10,521 nucleotides of DNA from positions 1 through 10,521 of the forward strand of contig CBDUQI010000208.1 in the NCBI GenBank assembly GCA_965369325.1. The letters are read 5' to 3'. The DNA comes from CBDUQI01 sp965369325. GTDB taxonomy: Bacteria; Pseudomonadota; Gammaproteobacteria; Steroidobacterales; JBCBZW01. The translations under genes were made by a program, and so were the position numbers. This document shows, piece by piece, positions 7,314 to 10,521 of this stretch. A model generated the notes under the pieces. That model ran no database searches. It was not told the DNA's origin and saw only the letters and a list, made by a program, of their open reading frames with translations. Each line of letters starts with the position of its first letter. The first letter of the stretch is position 1.

Positions 7314-7362
7314 GACGCCAACCGCCCGCCAACGCGCGGGGCGGCAAAACCGGGCACAGCAA

Positions 7363-7393
7363 AGCGCCGTCCCGGCTCAGCACGGACGGCGCT
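7363..7393. terminator. Hairpin terminator between convergent genes
   Basis: AGCGCCGTCC (7363-7372) and GGACGGCGCT (7384-7393) form a perfect 10-bp GC-rich stem with an 11-base loop. It sits between the stop codons of the plus-strand gene ending at 7313 and the minus-strand gene ending at 7427. Read on the minus strand it is followed by TTTGCTG, a weak T-tract, so it best suits the minus-strand gene but may act both ways. A weaker 6-bp stem (CCGCCC/GGGCGG, about 7322-7343) precedes it on the plus side. Confidence 0.7.
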
Positions 7394-7426
7394 GGATCAA
7401 CGCTGTAACGAGGGCAGGCGTAGAGC

Positions 7427-7771
7427 CTACTTTGGCCGTTCCTGAGCTGCTTTGTAGGCGCGAACTTCCAGGTTGAACCGATCAGCAACGATGCTCATCG
7501 CATCGACCGCAGAGTTGTGGCGCTGAGTGTTGATCGCGCGTTCCGCGGCGCCCTCTTCACCCTCCGGTACGCTCTCGCTGGCCTTCTCAAGACAGACGAT
7601 GTACTCGTCCATAGCGCCTACGTAAGATTTGACGGCTTTTTGTGCCGAAACCATCTCTTCTTTGGTCGCTTCCTTGCCATCCGGCATGTCGACTTTCTGC
7701 GCCGGGAAGACGCAGGCGTTTGCTGCAGAACTTAAGCTGAGCAGCATCAGCAGTGTTAGTAAATTACGCAT
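7427..7771 (-). CDS. Small secreted protein of unknown function
   Basis: The product is 114 residues with a typical cleavable signal peptide (LLTLLMLLSLSSAANA, cleavage predicted after Ala19). The mature protein would be about 95 residues, acidic and mostly helical, and starts with CVFPAQKVDMPDGKEATKEEM. It contains two cysteines, Cys20 and Cys60 (in DEYIVCLEK), which could form a disulfide in the periplasm. The sequence around Cys20 lacks a Leu at -3, so a lipoprotein is less likely than a soluble periplasmic protein. The 'C-P--iPDG--A--EEM' start and the 'Y--CLE' motif recall a recurrent family of uncharacterised small proteobacterial proteins, but I cannot name a function. It is monocistronic: 116 bases separate its start from the alkB-like stop upstream, and a strong hairpin lies 34 bases after its stop. 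A ribosome binding site is not obvious. Confidence 0.82.
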   Translation of the reverse strand: MRNLLTLLMLLSLSSAANACVFPAQKVDMPDGKEATKEEMVSAQKAVKSYVGAMDEYIVCLEKASESVPEGEEGAAERAINTQRHNSAVDAMSIVADRFNLEVRAYKAAQERPK

Positions 7772-7790
7772 TCGGTAATTTTTGCCGCTG

Positions 7791-7806
7791 TTGCGTGCGA
7801 ACGCAA
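7791..7806 (-). repeat. Short hairpin in the 5' leader of the small secreted protein gene
   Basis: TTGCGT and ACGCAA flank a 4-base loop, ending 19 bases before the start codon of the minus-strand gene. It may influence translation or be fortuitous. Confidence 0.35.
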
Positions 7807-7857
7807 ACCCTGTGCACCGCCAGCACCCGCCAGCGCGTGCCCGAAAAGTCAGATATC

Positions 7858-7871
7858 ACTGAAAATTCAGT
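7858..7871. repeat. Short AT-rich palindrome between alkB-like stop and the next gene
   Basis: ACTGAA and TTCAGT flank two bases, in an AT-rich patch (about 7843-7877) that contrasts with the GC-rich surroundings. It lies just after the alkB-like stop codon and about 90 bases before the small secreted protein gene. It could be part of that gene's promoter or operator, or a weak transcript end. Confidence 0.35.
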
Positions 7872-7887
7872 TAATTAGACCGAGCCG

Positions 7888-8514
7888 TCAACAAATGTTG
7901 CGGAACGTCAGATTCACTCTCTCCAGCGCCGGGTCGGCGGAATCTGGCCGCGTGCGCGAGGCTTTGGGCACACGATGCTGCCAGCGAGCCTGGGTGTGCC
8001 CCCGCATGATCAATACACTGCCGCTGCTCAGCGTAATCCGCGCACGTGCTGCGGCCTGCTCGACAACGGCGCGATGGCGAAATTCAAAGCATCTCGCGGC
8101 CCCAAAGCTTACCGAGGCAATCACCGGTTGCGCACCCAGGGCGGGTTCATCATCGCTGTGCCAGGAGACATGGTCCCGTCCGCTGCGGTAACGGTTGAGC
8201 AGCACGCTGTTAAACGCCACGCCCGCAACCTGTTGAACGCGCGTTCGTACCGCAGTCAGCAAAGCCGTCCAAGGCGCCGACTCATGCGAAAGGCCGCTGT
8301 AGCGATAGCTTAAGCCTGCATCAGCATGCCACGCGGTCAGCCGCGGCAACGGCACCTGCCGACCAAACATCTTTAGGTGCTCCTGTCGCCAATCGATCTG
8401 CTGAGGTTGCAGCAGCTCCCTCAGCAGGCCAGTCGCCTCCTGCGGGGACCAAACGCCCGCTAGATAGATGGCCTCGCCGTCAAAGGGCAGTAGATTGCTG
8501 TCAGGGGCAGACAT
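7888..8514 (-). CDS. AlkB-type 2-oxoglutarate/Fe(II) dioxygenase
   Basis: The 208-residue product is a member of the AlkB family, which removes alkyl groups such as 1-methyladenine and 3-methylcytosine from nucleic acids by oxidation with Fe(II), 2-oxoglutarate and O2. The iron triad is visible: His119 and Asp121 in SWHSDDE, and His180 in WQHRVPK. The 2-oxoglutarate-binding pattern RVNLTFR (Arg199, Arg205) ends the domain, and NRYRSGRDHVSWHSD (107-121) is the family's core strand region. The length and the LPR-TAWHADAGLSYRYSG segment (57-74) are closer to the short ALKBH2/3-like bacterial proteins than to E. coli AlkB. ATG 8512-8514 is chosen. A GTG at 8563-8565 would add 17 residues with no family likeness. 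No ada or alkA gene is adjacent. It diverges from trmB with a 63-base gap that must hold both promoters. Confidence 0.93.
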   Translation of the reverse strand: MSAPDSNLLPFDGEAIYLAGVWSPQEATGLLRELLQPQQIDWRQEHLKMFGRQVPLPRLTAWHADAGLSYRYSGLSHESAPWTALLTAVRTRVQQVAGVAFNSVLLNRYRSGRDHVSWHSDDEPALGAQPVIASVSFGAARCFEFRHRAVVEQAAARARITLSSGSVLIMRGHTQARWQHRVPKASRTRPDSADPALERVNLTFRNIC

Positions 8515-8577
8515 GGCTTGGATGCGGTCACCTTGCGCGCTACAGTGCGTGTTGTTTAGCCGCACCAGTTCACCACG

Positions 8578-9342
8578 ATGCCCCCTAGCAACTCAAGCCA
8601 GCCACCCGACAACACCGCCGGTACCCATCTGCCCGAGGCCTGCGACCCTGAAAAGACCAGTGAGCAACACCCAGCGGTGCGCAGTTACGTACGCCGTGAA
8701 GGGCGCCTGACCCGCGCCCAATCGCAGGCGTTGTCGAGCCTGTGGCCCCAGTTCGGCGTGGAGTACACGGAGCAGGCGCTGGATCTTGACGTCCTGTTCG
8801 GCCGCCGCGCGCCGCGCTGCCTGGATATTGGCTTTGGCAATGGCGAGACGCTGTTATGGTTGGCCGCCCAGTACCCCCATATCGACTACCTTGGCGTGGA
8901 GGTGCATCGGCCCGGTGTCGGGCGGGTGCTGCATGAGATACAGCAGCAAGGGCTGGCCAACATTCGACTGGTTTGCCACGACGCGATCAAGGTGCTGCGC
9001 CATCAGCTACCCGCCCAGTCGCTGGCACAAACGCTGTTGTTGTTCCCCGACCCGTGGCCGAAGAAGCGGCATCACAAACGGCGTATCGTACAACCCCCTT
9101 TCCTGCAACTGGTGGCCAGCCGCCTGAGTCCGGGCGGTCGGCTGCATATCGCTACCGACTGGGCCGAGTACGGCGAGCACATCGCTCAAGTCATCGAGCG
9201 CCAAAGCAGGCTACAGCCGACCGATGATGAACGTGAATTGCCCGGTCCAGCGGCGCGGCCGAGCACCAAATTCGAGCGTCGTGGGCAGGCGCTGGGCCAC
9301 CGCATTCAGGACTTTTTTCTGCGCCGCGATCCGAGCAGTTGA
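8578..9342 (+). CDS. trmB: tRNA (guanine-N7-)-methyltransferase
   Basis: TrmB uses S-adenosylmethionine to form 7-methylguanosine at position 46 of the tRNA variable loop in the cytoplasm. The 254-residue product contains the N-terminal RSYVRREGRLTRAQ (35-48), the SAM-binding loop LDIGFGNGE (82-90), the acidic residue of GVEVH (106-110), the catalytic-region signature FPDPWPKKRHHKRR (156-169), TDW (193-195) and the C-terminal STKFERRG (229-236) that closes over the substrate. All expected motifs are intact. The first 30 residues are polar and probably disordered, which is a normal variation for this family. ATG 8578 has no convincing Shine-Dalgarno sequence, but no other in-frame ATG lies before the conserved part. 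The stop codon is one base from the stop of the convergent minus-strand gene, so there is no room for an intergenic terminator. Confidence 0.97.
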   Translation: MPPSNSSQPPDNTAGTHLPEACDPEKTSEQHPAVRSYVRREGRLTRAQSQALSSLWPQFGVEYTEQALDLDVLFGRRAPRCLDIGFGNGETLLWLAAQYPHIDYLGVEVHRPGVGRVLHEIQQQGLANIRLVCHDAIKVLRHQLPAQSLAQTLLLFPDPWPKKRHHKRRIVQPPFLQLVASRLSPGGRLHIATDWAEYGEHIAQVIERQSRLQPTDDERELPGPAARPSTKFERRGQALGHRIQDFFLRRDPSS

Positions 9343-9343
9343 A

Positions 9344-9739
9344 TCAGGCCTGATCGTCGAGTTGGTAGTGGCGCTCAAAGCGCTCGCGCGGCACCGCATA
9401 GGCATCCTCACCGATCGCATCGTTCGCCACCAGATAATCACCCGCCTGGTACTCGGTATACCCCTCTTTAGTGCGCACTTTGCCGTCCTGCCCCGCCTGG
9501 CGGGCCCACACCGGCGCGCTCTTGATGTACACGCCGGGGCTGAGCCGGGTATAGGTCGCCGCAAAGCTGGCCGCATCCACGGTGTATACATCGCCTTCGT
9601 TGCACACCAGCCAGTCGCCCGACTTGGCCTGTTGCCGCCCGCCCCATTTGTGATAGGTGAGCCCGTCGGTGTCCAGTTGCAGCGGCACGGCCGTGACCGA
9701 GAATTGTGGCCGTTGACGGTAGCGCCTAAGCTCGCTCAC
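9344..9739 (-). CDS. Small PGDYG-like protein with an internal repeat
   Basis: The product is 131 residues with no signal peptide or membrane segment, so probably cytoplasmic. Its function is unknown. The sequence resembles PGDYG-family proteins (a name drawn from a P/A-GDY-V motif): AKSGDWLVCNEGDVYTVD at 38-55 and YQAGDYLVAND at 97-107. These two stretches belong to two similar units of about 40 residues (about 29-64 and 88-125). Each ends in a 'SFAATY' or 'RFERHY' helix, pointing to an internal duplication. A SPGVYIKSAPVWA segment (67-79) links the units. The start is GTG at 9737-9739, overlapping the stop of the upstream marC-family gene in the 4-base sequence GTGA, so the two are co-translated. 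The family name is inferred from motif resemblance only. Its 3' end almost touches that of trmB. Confidence 0.8.
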   Translation of the reverse strand: MSELRRYRQRPQFSVTAVPLQLDTDGLTYHKWGGRQQAKSGDWLVCNEGDVYTVDAASFAATYTRLSPGVYIKSAPVWARQAGQDGKVRTKEGYTEYQAGDYLVANDAIGEDAYAVPRERFERHYQLDDQA

Positions 9740-10371
9740 AGGCCGAAAATGCCCTTGATACCGTCCACCACATACTGCACCGCCAGCGCCACCAGGATCA
9801 CGCCGAAGAGGCGGCTAATCACGTTCGCGCCGGTCAACCCCAGCAACTGCTCCACCCGCCGGGTGGCCAGCAGCAGCAGCAGCGTGATCAGCAGCACCAC
9901 CGCCACCACGCCAATCAGGCCAGCGAACTCCAGCGGCCGCTGGTGCGTCTCACCTACCAAGATTAACAGGGTCGCCAGGGCACCTGGCCCGGCAATGAGC
10001 GGGAATGCCAGCGGAAACACCGAGATATCCTGGCGGAATTTGGCTTCCTCCTGCTCCCGCACCGTGGTGGATCGCAGGCCGGACTGACGTGCAAAGACCA
10101 TGTCCACCGCCAGTAAGAACATCAGCAACCCGCCACCTATTTTGAATGCGTCCAGACTGATTCCAAGCAGGCGCAACGTCAGATCGCCGCTGACCAAAAA
10201 CGCCGCAAATATCAAGGCAGACAGCAAGATACCCTTGAACGCCATTTTCCGCCGGTAGCGATCACCGCCCCCCCGCGTCAGCGCAGCGAACACCGGCACC
10301 AGCGAGATTGGCTCCACCACCACAAAGAAAACCACAAAGGTTTTGATCAGGCTCTCAATCATCGGCGTCAT
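9736..10371 (-). CDS. MarC-family integral membrane protein (UPF0056)
   Basis: The 211-residue product is a polytopic inner-membrane protein of the MarC/UPF0056 family, with about six membrane segments (roughly 9-29, 44-62, 72-92, 119-140, 149-169 and 187-204). Family hallmarks are FFVVVEPISLVPVFAALT (15-32), IGGGLLMFLLAVDM (78-91), the VFPLAFPLIAGPGA segment (118-131) and a C-terminal GVILVALAVQYVVDGI. The length is normal. The molecular role of MarC proteins is not settled. Early links to multiple antibiotic resistance were not confirmed, and a transport role is suspected. I give no gene symbol because several paralogues (marC, yhgN, ychE) share these motifs; the strongly conserved E20-P21 does not separate them. 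ATG 10369-10371 has a weak ribosome binding site; ATG 10360 is an alternative. It is the first gene of a two-gene operon with the PGDYG-like gene. Confidence 0.93.
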   Translation of the reverse strand: MTPMIESLIKTFVVFFVVVEPISLVPVFAALTRGGGDRYRRKMAFKGILLSALIFAAFLVSGDLTLRLLGISLDAFKIGGGLLMFLLAVDMVFARQSGLRSTTVREQEEAKFRQDISVFPLAFPLIAGPGALATLLILVGETHQRPLEFAGLIGVVAVVLLITLLLLLATRRVEQLLGLTGANVISRLFGVILVALAVQYVVDGIKGIFGL

Positions 10372-10426
10372 GGCAAGTCTCTGCAGGCGGCTAAAAGTGT
10401 TGTCATCATCAGCCGGGGAGTTTAAC

Positions 10427-10471
10427 GTGAGAGCTCATGCGTTTACACAATGGGCAACGCCCCAAATGTAA
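10427..10471 (+). other. Possible 14-codon leader ORF
   Basis: GGGAG at 10416-10420 lies six bases before GTG 10427. The frame runs VRAHAFTQWATPQM and stops at TAA 10469-10471, overlapping the inverted repeat at 10441-10473. It could be a leader peptide for a gene beginning near the window end, but an ORF this short arises easily by chance. Confidence 0.2.
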
Positions 10472-10473
10472 AC
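10441..10473. repeat. Interrupted inverted repeat GTTTACA...TGTAAAC upstream of marC-family gene
   Basis: GTTTACA (10441-10447) and TGTAAAC (10467-10473) are perfect reverse complements. Between them GGGC (10452-10455) pairs with GCCC (10459-10462) around a 3-base loop, giving a two-part stem with an internal loop. It lies 70 bases upstream of the marC-family start and 32 bases before a possible divergent start. It may be an operator or an RNA hairpin. No T-run follows. Confidence 0.5.
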
Positions 10474-10504
10474 GATGAACTGTTACTGACAGCCTGAAAG
10501 GACC

Positions 10505-10521
10505 GTGAACAACATCAACCC
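10505..10521 (+). CDS. Possible start of a divergent gene cut by the window end
   Basis: GTG 10505 follows AAAGGA (10497-10502), though the two-base spacing is shorter than usual. Only five complete codons (VNNIN) are visible, so no product can be named. Another start just beyond the window is equally possible. Confidence 0.2.

Noticed and set aside
9224..10087. Plus-strand 287-residue open frame overlapping the trmB end, the PGDYG-like gene and the marC-family gene
   Set aside because: It is antisense to two well-supported genes and gives a Pro/Arg/Thr-rich product with no family likeness. It is a frame shadow typical of GC-rich DNA.
1..10521. CRISPR array, tRNA or rRNA gene, insertion sequence, prophage or defence system
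   Set aside because: No regularly spaced repeats, cloverleaf-like sequence, transposase or integrase motif, terminal inverted repeats or nuclease/sensor gene pair was found. The gene content looks like ordinary chromosome.

Overview
The window looks like a piece of a GC-rich proteobacterial chromosome, most likely gammaproteobacterial. The evidence is a DUF945/YdgA-type protein, a TrmB with the gammaproteobacterial-style FPDPWPKKRHHKRR signature, a MarC-family membrane protein, a lipoprotein ApbE and dense, mostly intact genes. I cannot place it in a genus. There is no transposase, integrase, tRNA, rRNA or CRISPR array, and no recognisable defence or biosynthetic cluster. It reads as core or housekeeping chromosome with several poorly characterised genes.

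Left part (1-5017): a truncated gene on the minus strand at the left edge encodes the start of an N-formylglutamate amidohydrolase-like protein. It diverges from apbE (298-1386), a lipoprotein flavin transferase. Next on the plus strand come a membrane-anchored protein with a probable YbjN-like domain (1534-2226) and a DUF945 protein (2227-3507). These two abut with no gap (TGA-ATG) and are almost certainly translated together. A group II PLP-dependent decarboxylase (3572-5017) follows after 64 bases.

Middle (5018-7313): a 214-base leader with an imperfect stem precedes a large protein (5232-7313) with an unusual order of parts. It has a degenerate receiver-like domain predicted in the cytoplasm, one membrane segment, periplasmic TPR-like helical repeats and a C-terminal TonB domain. 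A helical module of about 70 residues occurs twice in it without gaps. The linker between the copies contains two perfect DNA inverted repeats. This is the most interesting gene in the window.

Right part (7314-10521): a hairpin terminator separates the large gene from a convergent small secreted protein gene (7427-7771, minus). An AlkB-type dioxygenase gene (7888-8514, minus) diverges from trmB (8578-9342, plus), whose product makes m7G46 in tRNA. trmB converges, with a single base between stop codons, on a two-gene minus-strand operon. That operon is marC (9736-10371) followed by a PGDYG-like small protein (9344-9739), joined by a GTGA overlap. The last 150 bases hold an inverted repeat, a possible 14-codon leader ORF and perhaps the start of a divergent gene.

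The only groupings visible from gene order are the TGA-ATG pair, the marC operon and the alkB/trmB divergent pair. No single pathway links the whole window.
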